Part shown: positions 1 to 11,472 of the stretch, one piece after another
Layout: the number at the start of each line of letters is the position of its first letter
Position numbering within the stretch: the stretch's first letter is position 1
DNA from: Dicaeum eximium
Lineage: Eukaryota; Chordata; Aves; Passeriformes; Dicaeidae
Direction of reading: 5' to 3'
Assembly (NCBI GenBank): GCA_013396995.1
Contig: VWZP01004518.1
Coordinates: forward strand, 205,835-269,834
DNA: 64,000 nucleotides
The notes under the pieces: generated by a model
The model's input: the letters and a program-made list of their open reading frames with translations, nothing else
The model's database searches: none
Told to the model about the DNA's origin: nothing
Translations under genes and position numbers: made by a program

Positions 1-438
1 TCTGCCTTATTGAAAGAGCTATGGATGGAGAAAGCCTGGAGACTTTTTGTAAACTTTTCTTTCTGATTTCTCATTATCTGTTTTTAAAAGCAGAGCTAAT
101 TAGAATAAATAGTTGATCAGGCGTTTTCCTGGTCATTTTAAGAAGAACAAGTTGAAAGCTCTGTAGTGCTTTTTGTACTTTCTTATGAGTTATTTTGAAA
201 GTTTTTTCCATTGTACTGCTATCTTTTTTCCCCTTTTTTTCCATAATAAAGTTTGAATTTGGAAGTGTGTGTGAATTGCAAGTAGCAGAGTTAGCAGTCC
301 TCTTTTCTGGCTTTCTAAAATAGTGCAAGGCACTGAGTCACTTCTTGCCACTAATAAGTTGCGTCACTTTGCCAGGATCAGAATGTTCCAGTCTCCAAGC
401 AAATAGTTTGAAAAGTGAAAAACCAGTTGTTACCATAT

Positions 439-492
439 ATGTGTGTGTGTGTTCATACACACAGACACACACACACTCCCTCTCTCTCTCTA
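439..492. repeat. Compound GT / AC / TC dinucleotide microsatellite
   Basis: A run of about seven GT units is followed directly by about ten AC units (one interrupted) and then about seven TC units. Because GT and AC runs are reverse complements, the first two blocks can fold back into a hairpin with a loop of only a few bases. The compound, self-complementary layout suggests a polymorphic locus. Confidence 0.9.
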
Positions 493-3400
493 ACATCTCT
501 GCTCATCCAGAGGTGATGATTGACCCTTCTGTGTGTGGGGCAGTGAATTAATAATCACCACTTCAGTTTCAGCAAGGGAGGAGATAAAAATATACACTCT
601 TATGCTCATAGCATTTTTAAAGCTGAGGTTTATAAGCATAAATGAGGAAAAACATGGCAATCCCATGGGGGAAGAAAAGAAAAAAAGGTGGACAGAATGC
701 TAATCTTGTCAGATTAACTTATTTTTGTGGTTTTATTTTGCACGTTTGATGTATGATTTGTTACATCCAGTCGTGAAGTGATTTCTGTCCTATATTTGAG
801 CACTGTTGCAACACTCTAAGGTAAATTCCACAAAAATCCAGGTGTGCTCCTGCTCCTGGTTGTCTGCAGATATTTGCTATGCTGAGCATTTGGTGTGTTG
901 ATTTGAAAACTTTATCAAGCAGGAACGAAAAGCACCAGTTTTATGCTGATTATTCTGTGTCCGTTTACCCTCATGCTTCACCAGCAAACCTGGTCCATTT
1001 TGCCATCAGGATTTCATCAGGAGAAGTCAATTTTAATGTTTTAATGGCTTCGCTGGTAGAAAATTCCCCTCAGATGAGAAAAACTGACTGAAGGGGAAAA
1101 CCAGTGGAGAGGTGTGTGTGCAGGGAGCTGTGGCCAGAGAGGCCAGGAGGGGCTGGGCTAAGGCAGGGGCAAAGCCTTGGAGATTGCCCAGAGGTAGCTC
1201 TGGTTTACTCTAAATAACCATGCTAAACCCCTGGCAGGGGACTGTCAGTGCCAGCATGCTGAATCTCTTCAGAAAGGAATTTGAACTTTCCTGGATCTCA
1301 CTACACTGAAGCAGTCACACCCCAGGACTTCAGTGCCTGGCTGGGATGATGAGATAATTGCTAAAAGCAAATGAAGGACTTTCTGTAAATTTGCTGCTTC
1401 AAGTAATCTTAACAACTGATGGGTTATGATTATTAATGAATAGCAGGAAAGTCTCCAATAGCTATTATCATTATGATAATGCTGAGAGAGTCTGAATGCT
1501 GGAAAATCAATGGAGTGACAGGTGGTAGAGAATATTGATGGTGGCTTTGGGGGACCTGGAGAAGCTGAGGGCAGAGGCTGACATTTGTGAGGTTGCTTAA
1601 AGCCAGGTACTGTGGAGATAATTTTGGTTTTTGTGCTGACAAGTTTTGTGGCTGCTGTTGGTTTTGCTTTCTACGTAAAGAGGCTCTTTTAAAAAGACCA
1701 TAAATGTAAAAACACAGATGCCTTTTTGATGACATGTGTAGCAGGTCCATTGAAGGGTGTCTAGACCTGCTCCTTTAAGAAAATAGTCCAAATGCTGGAT
1801 TTCAAAGGAAGGTAAGGTGGTAATCAGTACAGACATTTAGTATGAAAGGGAAGAGATTTTTCTCCCCCCTGTAACATTCCATAAGATAAAAATAGCAAAC
1901 AACGGGTTTAAAACCCTCTCAGTTCAGATAGAGTCTGACTATATGGTGAAGTTCTATGGCCACAGAGCATGTGACAGCAGGAAAGAAGTGATGCTTTTAT
2001 TTCAACACCCTTGCTCACTTGCCATAGCCCATATGGTGTTTGTCTAGCACTCACACGAGCTGCCTGCACAAAGCTCGTAAGGAACGATCCCCCCGGTTTT
2101 TCCAGCCCAGCATGGACTATCAGCACCTCTAAACTGTGCATGGAAAAGTAATTTAATGGCGCATTTCTTCACTGTGATGTTTTGAACAGCTGAGCTGGAT
2201 CAGCCATGGTTTGCTGTGGGTTTGTGGATCAAGGTAAGAAGTGCAGAGGAGCATGGGCTCTGAGGTGCAGGTCCTGCACAGCTCTTGTGGGTCACTAGAG
2301 ATCACACATGCCTGATACCTTCCATCAGAGCCTCCTCCTGCCACCACAGGAACTAGAAAATGTTTGTTCTGTGCCTGTGTTTGGCATTGATGCTCTACAT
2401 AAGCATCTTATAAACCCCCTCAGTGTTAAACAAAGGATTTTGAGGAGAATAAGTCAGTTTGTCATAGCTAGAGCTGTTGAAGCCCCAAGGACTTGACAGA
2501 TGGATTCAGGTTAGATATACAATGTATATTTTGTGTGGTTGTTTGATCAGGCATGTTTGCCCACTGCCTTAGCTGGAAAAAAATTGTATGGGAAATTTCC
2601 AAACAAACACAAAAAGTTTTATAGTTAGAAATACAGCTCCATTCTTTCAGTCAAATATGTCATGAGTTATTGTGACAGCTGCCTGAATGAGCCATGTCAT
2701 CCCCAAGTTATAAAAGAAGAGAAAGAAACTTCTATGTTAGAGTGTATATACCTGTTAATATCAAACACTGTTTTTACTTGACTTGTGAGTTTTTGTTTCG
2801 TTCCTGGTTTGTTTTGTTGTGTTGTTTTTTTTCCTGGTACATTTTTCAAGCTTTTCCTAGGCTATTGCCACTGAAAACTTTACTTTAAAATGAAAGCAGA
2901 TATTTCCCCATTATTACCTTTCAGTAGGCATCAAAACTTCTAGGGGAAAATATGAAATACCAAAAGATTTGCGTTAGGTCCCAGCTCATCATACTTTCAG
3001 TGGTTCCATGCAGAAATAAAGAACCCAAACCATGCTTTGCATTATCTAATAAAATAGAAATGTGTAGTAGTTATCTTCAACTATTTAAATTTTTTGAAAA
3101 TAGGTAAAAATTCTGCATAATTTGTGAGCATCATGGTGTCTTGCTAGTGATTTTTGGTCATGAACATCTTTATATGGCAAAAAGCATTCAATTTATGTAG
3201 ACCATGAAGAGATCATGCTTTAGACAGATCATGAAGTATTTTTTTTTAGCTGAGTTTCTTCTGGTCACAGAAATTCTGGGTTTTTTGTTCCTTGTATAAA
3301 TATGTGTTTTGCGCTGACCTCTGAGACTTTGAGCCTGCTAGAGACAAATTTTTCACAGGATATAAAAAGGTGAAAGGAGCTGATTTCCTACAAGCTATGC

Positions 3401-4317
3401 AAAAAGATGGATGGGTGAAGGAAAGAGAAAGGGACTCAGTTCCCTCCATTTCACAGCTGAAGGGAAGAGGCTGAGATGACTTCATCCTGAATTTCACAGG
3501 AAAACATCTCTGTGGACTGTGGTTATGGGGTCAGGCTTGGGCTTTCCCACTGGCACATTACAAGGGGTTGCAGACAGGTTTCCCTAGGGAAGCCCTCTCT
3601 CATAACATCCAGGAGAGCTCCTTGGGCAGCCAAAATGTGATGGTGAGAGACAGAAAGGCAGGTCCTGCTTCTGAAGCAGAACAACACTGGGAAATGGTGA
3701 AGCTGTGCAGAATCCCATGTGGCTGCTGCTGAGCTTGCAGGAAGTACTCGCAGTGTTATCATTATAGTGGATAGACACACTTGACCCAAAAAATATTTGT
3801 TTTTAGAGAGTATCCTTGCAGTGTCTTTGTGGCAAAGTGCAGGAAGTTATTTATTCTACAGCTGGTTCAAATTGAAACTTTTGAGTATAATGGGACAGCT
3901 CTCCATCTCATCCCATCCCCCTCCTAAAGTTTTCACATTTTCCATGACTCCGTTATTGTTTGAGCATCAGGATATTGCATAAGCCTCTCTTGGGGAAAAT
4001 AGAATATACAGAAGCAGAGGATGACCTGTGTGCCCACCCACAAGGGCTGCTAAATGCAGCTTCACATATAGTGTCAATGATAAAGAACATCAGAAGGAAA
4101 AACACGTGTGGGCATTTGAATGTTTTAATCAGTGAATGTTTTAATATTCACATCCAGGTTCTCACACTGCTTCTGCAATGCCTATCTGCAGGATGTGGGT
4201 GTATCTCTAACCTCTCTGTTCCTCTCTCCCCTGATTTGGAATAGAGCTCTCCTTTTTCCCTCAGGGTAAAGTGCAATGGGCAGGAGAGAAGAAGATAAGG
4301 AAGTGCAACACAGGGTT

Positions 4318-4352
4318 TGGGGTTTTGTTGGTTTTGTTTGGTTTTTTAAAAT
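4318..4352 (+). repeat. G/T-rich low-complexity tract
   Basis: The plus strand is almost entirely G and T, with T runs broken by GG and GGGG. It is one of a recurring set of such tracts in this window. No function can be read from it. Confidence 0.6.
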
Positions 4353-4782
4353 TCCTTTGCCGATAGAATTTTCGACACAGCAGTCTTTAAACAAAACTGT
4401 AAATAAACTTTTTTTTTTAAAAGTCTAAGGTGTTAGCTTGTGCAAGTTACAGAATTTACTTTGGAGAAGTAGCTTTGGGAGCAGTATCATATGACAGCTT
4501 CATCCTAGACAAGGAAAGATTAATGCCTGGTAAATTTATGCAGCTGCTGCTGAGGCGGAGCATTCCTGGGTCACCCAGTGTTCCCATCAAAATAATCTGG
4601 AGTTTTGAGCATTGCACAAATTGAGGAAATCCAGTTCAGTGTTGTGGTTGAAGTCAATGGCCCAGCTCATTTCAATGTCAAGACAAGCACCTTAGGGTCC
4701 TTCTGAATCCAGAATTCCCGCGTGAATTCTTTTACAGGCTGTTTGTGCTTGATTTCTCTTCGCTGCCTGGAAAACCACCATT

Positions 4783-4825
4783 ATTTCATTCAATGCTTGA
4801 AGCATTTCATTCAAGCAATGCTTGC
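4783..4825. repeat. Short imperfect tandem duplication
   Basis: The motif ATTTCATTCAATGCTTGAAGC at 4783-4803 is followed directly by a second copy starting ATTTCATTCAAGCAATGCTTG. The second copy contains a small palindrome, CAAGCAATGCTTG. It looks like a local slippage or duplication event. Confidence 0.6.
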
Positions 4826-5497
4826 TGTAGTAGTGCTGGGAGTGTGCAGGACAGGAGAGCAGGTTGTGGCTTCTGATCTCTCTATGGCCAGACCAGTAGA
4901 CAGGGTAAATAAAAATGTTCTTTGCATGTAGATGTCCACTGAGTCCCTCAGAGTGGAAATAAGCAGTTGCTGACTGTTTGCAGCATTATCTCATCATATC
5001 TGTTGGAGACTGCCAATTGACAAATTGATGGAAGATTGTCTCTTCCTCTTTTTGAAAGGTATTTCCCCTTAAGAGAATGTCTGACTGTGAGGCAGAAAGA
5101 GTTCAGGCCCTGATAGGTACTATCAGGTACTATAAATCATTTACTTGAGATAAAATTTTGATAAGCATTTTAGAGAAATGACCTCACTGTTTTATTTCAG
5201 TTATGTGAGCTGTCACTCTGTGTTTATTGCCCCTGTAGTTAAAGTTTATGGAAGTTCCTCAAAGGGATGCCCTTGAATCTGGGACTTAATGACTTCTCCC
5301 TGTACTGGAAATACAGCTTCTAATTGGAGCAGCTTGGAATAATTTCACTTTTATGCATGAGTAATCATATACAACCTTCACAAATCAGAACTCGGATCTA
5401 CAGAACCACAGTGTTAAAAGCCAAGAAACTCCAGGCCAGTCACACATCTTAGAGCTCGGAGAGGAATTTGAAAACCATGATAATAAAAGTTCTGAAG

Positions 5498-5710
5498 TTA
5501 TTAGGAAAAGGTTCCTCACCCAGAGGGTGGTTGGGCACTGAACAGGGGAGTGGTCACAGCCCCAAGCCTGAGAGAGTTCCAGAGGCATTTGGACAACTCT
5601 CTCAGGGAAATGGTGGGATTCTTGGAGTGTCCTGTGCTGGGCCAGGAGCTGGACTTTGGTGATGCTTAGTGGTCCCTTCCAGCTTTGAACATTCTGTGGT
5701 TCTGTGATTT
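5498..5710 (+). mobile_element. CR1 LINE 3'-end fragment
   Basis: The segment has the bird CR1 3'UTR pattern: a 'cctcacccagagggtgg' block, a central part of about 150 bp, 'ggtcccttccagct', then the terminal motif repeated as ATTCTGTG, GTTCTGTGAT. CR1 elements lack a poly-A tail and end in short repeats of this motif, which fixes orientation (plus) and the 3' end. It is 5'-truncated with no ORF left. It belongs to the same subfamily as the minus-strand copy at 41001-41190, because the central blocks ('agtggtcacagc', 'gagttccaga') match. The upstream limit is uncertain. Confidence 0.85.
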
Positions 5711-8700
5711 CATAGAAATGAATGCACCTATTAAAACACAAACCAAATCTTTAGGGTTTGTGAGTTTCAAGCTCTCTTCCCGCATGTCACTCACAGGTAT
5801 AACTAGTGGATTTGGTCTGATTTGCTTTGTTTTCTCCTCCAAATGTAAGAAGATCTTGATGTAGTTCTGAGATGGCCACTGATGGGTATTTGCAAGAGAG
5901 AACCTTAGCTATTGTAAAACTTACTCAGACTTGCAAGCACTGGAAGTTGAATTAATTAAGAAATGTTCAGCTTGATGTCAGATTGCAGAAAAATCAGGAT
6001 CCAAAAAGATGCAGACCTGAGTTTCATTGGTGTTGTCCAAAGAATGGAGAACATCTTTGTGAGACTGGTTTGCATTCATTCCACACAAAAAAGAAGATGC
6101 CTTATTTCAAATGGCAGCAGGTCAAGAAATAGATGGTTTTAAATCAAATTGCATCCTGTTTCATTCAAATTGCAAGGTTCTTAAAATGTGAGGGAATCCT
6201 AAATAATCTGAAGCAAATTATTTTACCTCACAAAAAAAATATTTTACATTTACAGAGTAAATAATTTTACCTTACTAAACCACCACAAAAGAAATGTGGA
6301 CACTGACATTTCTGTCTTTAGACACTGTTTGAATTTTTGAAGGTGTAGAGCCCATGGCAGTGTCTGTGAAGGTCATACAGAAGTGCACGTATGCTGTGCT
6401 TGTGGAGATCACAGAGGGTTCAGCTGGCACAGTTCCATCCCCAATCTGCTCTGATGAGATTTGCTTGGAATACTCAGGCCTTGCTTGCTTTTATTCTGGA
6501 TTTTGTTAAAATTGCCACTGCAAAAATAATTATAACAGATTCTCCTTATATTTCTGCAGAGATATTTAAGATTTGTGTGAAGGAGGGGCTCAAAAAATTG
6601 CTAATTTAACTTTCCATATCTCCCTTATTTCATGTTGGTTTCTTTTCCTTTTCTTAAATGTGACTGCTTTGATGACAAGCTTTATGGGGCACACCAGGTC
6701 TTTATCTCTGCCAAGCACATGGTGTACACCTTGTACACTAGTGAAAATCATTAACTTGCATTTACTGTAAAACAGGTTATCTTCCACACGATAGGTGAGC
6801 AGTCAGAGGGATGGAAGCATTGCAGAAGAGTGTGTTAATAGGTGGTTGATAATCCTTTTTATCTACATGATTCAGTAAAACACTGGATACTTTGGCCTTA
6901 AACCAGATGAGCTCTTAAGAGCTCTTAACTCTGTTGAAGTGTTGAGCCCAGCAGTAACAAGTGAGGGCCTGCAGTGATTTCAGTGAGGTTTGTTTGCGGT
7001 GTTTCAGCACCTGCTAGCAGGGATTTGGAATGTGGCCCCTCTTGGGTAGAGCCCATGGAGGGGAAATTGCAAGCCCCACCTCAGCTCTTGGCTCTCTTTA
7101 CCTTTCTGACGTTGTTTTGCATATCCTAAAAGGAGTTCTTGCTTTGTTTTCATGTTTTCACTTGAATGAATTAGTCCTGGAAGTGGTGAAATAGTTTGGT
7201 TGTTGCAGGCAGGGGACACATTTCTGCTTGTGCTCCTGTGGAATTCCACAAATGGTGAAGTTGAGCCAGATGTTTTCTAGCGTGTCCTTCTGGTAGGTCA
7301 GGGGATCTTCCCATGTGCTCAGTTTGTACCAAAGTTACTCATTCCCAGATGCTTTCTTAAAAGCATTCCTGTAATTTGTGACCTCATATGTGCCTGTATC
7401 AACCATCTCAGTTTAAAAACACGAGAGGTTGAACATTCAGACTTTGCCACTTATGCTTCCTTGAAAAATAAATTATTTTGCCATAATGGGTATTGGTTGG
7501 CTCATTGAAAAAAAACCAAAGCAAACAACTTAGAGTTTCACAGTGACTTGTCTGTTTGTTTGTTACGACAGCGTATGATTTGTGCATATAAACTAAGAAA
7601 AATCAGATATGGGGCTTCATATTCTAGAAATTGTTGGACTGGGAAGTATGCAGAACATTGGAAATCTAATGGGAGACAAAGAAACAAATACAGTAGGCTA
7701 CAGCGAAAAGCCTCCTTCCTGTTTTCATAATTTTATTATTTGTTCAGTAATGGAAACATGATGTGGGTAAGTTTCCCAGAAAATTTCCAATTTCCTCACA
7801 GACTTTCTGTGAGGTAACTCAGAGACTTGTCAAAATCTGACCTATTTTCACGCTGCTGTTTACATGTAGTCCTAAGCTGCTTCTCACTAAAAGAAGCTGT
7901 TTGGCTTTGAAACCCGATGAATTAAAAAAAAAATATATAATAATAAAATCGGACTTGCTAACTTTGTTGCTTGAGTAAAGTAAACCTGTCATGAGCAGCA
8001 TGATGTCTGCTTTGGTTTTGTGTGTATATAAACCAGATATAAGAACCAACTAAACTTCGTTACCTCTTTTTCAATAAAGGACTCTAGCCAACCAAAGAAT
8101 GTAATGATGTAAAAGAAGGCAAAATTACTTAATGTGGGGTAGTTCTTCATGGCTTGGTGGCAGTAATTAGTAATATGGAGGGAAAGTACAGTGTCCCAAC
8201 TCTAAAGCTGCAGTTTTGTAAGAGAAGACAGAGACGCTCAGTGAAAAAGGGGAGACAAGACTAAAACAGTCAGTGAACAATTGGTGATTTATCCACGCTT
8301 TCTCCTCAGTAACCATTTGGTATTTTTCCACAGCCATGAGCTGGCACTCTTAGGTCTGAGTGTCCCAAACATTTCCCAACGTGCAGAACACAGCACATGG
8401 CTGGGTGCAGAGCTGGCAGCCTCCCGCTGGGATTCTGCCGGCACGTGAGCCGCACAATGGTTTCCACTAAAAATGCAGGCAAAACAAGGTGAGAAAAATT
8501 GATGAAGAACAGATTTTGTCACTGTTGGAAGCTTATGAAGTTGGGTGTTTAACTCTTTTGGTCAGGTCCGTCTTCCTTCATTTTGTTGTAAGGAGTTGAT
8601 GTTGGTTATGTCAATGAGTGTAGGATTAGAGTCTGCTGCTGTAAAATTGGTCTGGTGTTTATTACAACTAAATATTGGGGAGCTGGACAAGATGTCCTCC

Positions 8701-9350
8701 TGAGATCCCTTCCTCTGACTCTGTGAGCTGTATTTGAAGCAACAGAACCTTTGCAAGCATTAAGACAGTCTGTTGATGGCTGTTAAAAAGGGTGAATAAT
8801 GCTGTTTACTGCCATTTTCATTATGGTGAAGCGCTAGAAAATCGTGTGCCTTCTCTGGGAGTGCCTCTACACTATGAGTGTTACTCCTTTGTGACTGGTT
8901 CGTTATGTTTCAGCAGGATACTGGTGAATCCCTTCTTTCCAGAGCTTAGACCTGCTTGTGTCAGCTTTGGCCTGCCAAGAGAACCTGCTTAGAAGAGGGG
9001 GGGGAGGATGTGTTGCAGGTGTGTGTCAGAAAACTTCCTTCTAAAAACCACAGCAGTTTCTCATTTTATTGCAAATCAGAAGTCCTCTAGGAAAGGCAGT
9101 CTGAGGGTGTATCTTCCAGAGCCTGCTGTGAGTGTGTGGGGAATGCAGAGCAGGAAATGCAGAATGGAAGCAGACAAGGTTCTGGTTGTTTTGATGACAG
9201 CTGAAATGGCCATCAAAGGTTTTGTTTTTTCCATGACTAAAATACGTACAAGGGCTGTCATATAAACATGTGATGTGAGGGGGTCTGTGAGCTACAGCTG
9301 TTAGATCCAGAGGCTCAAAAAGGCAGAACTGGTAATTGATTTTGCATGTG
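5711..9350. other. Unique noncoding sequence, no gene seen
   Basis: There is no recognisable coding region, RNA gene or large repeat. Minor items are the overlapping palindromes at 6909-6928 and A- or T-rich stretches. Open frames are short and unrelated to known families. Confidence 0.7.
6909..6928. repeat. Overlapping perfect palindromes (16 and 14 bp)
   Basis: GAGCTCTTAAGAGCTC at 6909-6924 is its own reverse complement. Overlapping it, TTAAGAGCTCTTAA at 6915-6928 is also perfect. The two arise from a tandem GAGCTCTTAA-type decamer. This is probably a small slippage product; function unknown. Confidence 0.7.
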
Positions 9351-9670
9351 CCCCTTTTCCTTTTCCTTTTCCTTTTCCTTTTCCTTTTCCTTTTCCTTTT
9401 CCTTTTCCTTTTCCTTTTCCTTTTCCTTTTCCTTTTCCTTTTCCTTTTTTTCCTTTTCCTTTTCCTTTTCCTTTTCCTTTTCCTTTTCCTTTTCCTTTTC
9501 CTTTTCCTTTTCCTTTTCCTTTTCCTTTTCCTTTTCCTTTTCCTTTTCCTTTTCCTTTTCCTTTTCCTTCTTTTTTCCTTTTCCTTTTTTCCTTTTCCTT
9601 TTCCTTTTCCTTTTCCCCTTTTCCCCTTTTCCCCTTTTCCCCTTTTCCCCTTTTCCCTTTCCCTTTTCTT
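9351..9670. repeat. Long pyrimidine satellite: (TTTTCC)n then (TTTTCCCC)n
   Basis: About 40 units of the hexamer TTTTCC run from 9355 to about 9608. They are broken by a T7 at 9445-9451 and a small irregularity near 9570-9595. From 9611 the unit becomes an octamer, TTTTCCCC, repeated five times, followed by decayed CCC/TTT units. The plus strand is pure pyrimidine over most of its length apart from the edges. The long Phe-Leu and Phe-Ser open frames across it are artefacts of the repeat. On the minus strand the octamer part reads GGGG AAAA repeated, a candidate G-quadruplex. The whole tract has the purine/pyrimidine mirror character that favours triplex (H-DNA). Confidence 0.98.
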
Positions 9671-11407
9671 GGAAGACAGGGCTGAAATAGATCCCTTAGC
9701 TCTTTGTATGTAGGTTAAATGTGTTTGAGCCCTGAGCTCTCCTGTGCTTGCCAGTGATTTTTCAGAATGTTATGAAGGTGGGAGAGGCAGTTCACTCTGA
9801 TTTTTACTTGTGTGAATTGAGGTTTAAATGACAATCAGTGATAAGAAAGAGATATTTTTTTATGGTGACAGTTAATTCTTACAAATGGACTCCAGTGATG
9901 TCTTGTAATAAATTCAGGGAGCTCTTTCTCTGCTGAGTGTTGATGCTGTTTGATGGTCAGACAACACAAGGGGAATATAACAGAAAAAACACCTGAGAGG
10001 TTACAGCAGGATGTATGGACACTAAAACTGTCCTACATTGTGATTTCCTGGCAATGATGGGTGATCCTTTCCTTCCTTCTTGCACTTTATCTAACCTGAA
10101 TGGAAATAAAATCACAGGTGTGGAGTCTGCATTGTATTCTGCCAACTCTTAATTCCATAAACTGCCCAGGGTGGTGCTTTGGTCTGACACCTCTGTTTTG
10201 CAGGTGTCTCTGGCTCACATGCCTGTGGCAGTGTGCAGCCACAGGAGAGGAAAGAAAATAGGTGTTTCTTGAAGAAAAGCTGTAAAAAAAGTACTGTATT
10301 TCTAAGTATCTTGCGAGATTGCTGGAAACAGTTGAACAAAATTTTTAAATGGGTTTGATAGACTACTTATAAACCATGGATTTGAAATATTTTTGCTCCA
10401 TGTCAGACAACTGGAGATGTGGCAAACTAAATATACAAGAGAACAAATTGACCAAGACTGAGATGTGATCATTATAAATTTGATTATTTTTTCTTTTTAC
10501 TACAAGGATATTAGTCTTTGTGTTTGGGTGCTGGGTTTTTTTGGTCTTTTGGGGTTTTTTAATTTTTTTTTTTTCAATAAAAATCCCTGCAGTACATGAA
10601 GTATTTCATCTTTTTGCTGGACTCATTTTTCCTCTGCCTATAGATATAAATAGAATAATGATGTCTTACTCTCTGGGCTTGGTGCATCATTCATACAGTA
10701 CATCTCCTTTCTAGGTCACAAAGCTTTCCTACATACACTTTTTTATTAAACACTGTGGCAATGCTCAAGAACAGAGGATTTTTTTGCATCTGAAAGCAGT
10801 GCCTCATTGCAGGATGGCAGTGAGGTACAAAATAATGAAAATATATCATTGATTCAGAATTGTAAGATATCCTGATTACAGTAAAAATATGATTACTCTT
10901 AGGAGTGACTCACAAATAGACCATGGTGAGTTTGAAGGGGCTGTTTAATTTTATTTGTCCTGTGGTTGTTCTTGGGAAGTTTTATTGAAGGGTGTGGTGG
11001 ATATTACACAAGGCCAATGAGTATATGGCAGAGTTGTCTTCAAAGTGAATTTTCATGAGAAAATCATGATATTAGCTTTTATTTTATACACTCAGAATAC
11101 AAATATGCTCATATGACTGCAGTGTAGTTGATGGGATTTTTTGGGATGGGATGGCTGATGGGTACCTAATGGCTGTGTCCCAGTGGGTCTCCTCACTGAC
11201 CAAGGAGATCTGTGGTTCCCAGCCCTTCCTGTGCACTGCCTGCTCCATAACCCAGCAGAAACAGGCAGGTTTCCAGAGGGGTGTTGGCATTTCTCCAAGA
11301 AAGAGATCAAATTACTCCAAGGCTTCCTTCTGTGAGGACTTCAGAATGAAGCTGTTCCAGTAAGAATGCTTTTTTCTTGTATTTCCCATTGGCATCTGAC
11401 TCTTCTT
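9671..11407. other. Unique noncoding sequence, no gene seen
   Basis: No coding or RNA gene is recognised. A G/T-rich tract lies at about 10520-10575 (T runs with GGG and GGGG). The rest is AT-rich unique DNA. Confidence 0.7.
10520..10575 (+). repeat. G/T-rich low-complexity tract
   Basis: The plus strand is T runs interspersed with GGG and GGGG, ending in a T12 run. It is one of several similar tracts in plus orientation. Confidence 0.65.
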
Positions 11408-11472
11408 AGAGCAGGGTGTTGGACTGGATGACCTCTGGAGGTCCCTGCCAATCAAAATTATTCTGTGATGCT
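11408..11472 (+). mobile_element. CR1 LINE terminal tail
   Basis: The block 'gttggactggatgacctctgg', 'aggtccctgccaa' and the terminal ATTCTGTGATG is the canonical last 60-65 bp of a CR1 3'UTR. Only the tail remains, which fits the severe 5' truncation typical of CR1 insertions. Orientation is plus. Confidence 0.85.

Larger units (their letters stand above)
1..5497. other. Unique noncoding sequence, no gene seen
   Basis: Stops occur in all six frames and no open frame here exceeds about 120 codons or resembles a known protein. Apart from the microsatellite at 439-492, a G/T-rich tract around 4318-4352 and a small imperfect duplication at 4783-4825, I see ordinary AT-rich vertebrate intergenic or intronic sequence. 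A slightly GC-richer patch at about 1100-1200 has no recognisable content. Confidence 0.7.

Noticed and set aside
3860..3885. GGTTCAAATT-type sequence as a tRNA B box
   Set aside because: No matching A box upstream at the right spacing and no cloverleaf-compatible acceptor stem. The same applies to a similar string near 13894.
9336..9713. Long Phe-Leu and Phe-Ser repeat open frames (125 and 114 codons)
   Set aside because: They are translations of the TTTTCC array in different frames. A 6-bp unit without a stop is open by construction.
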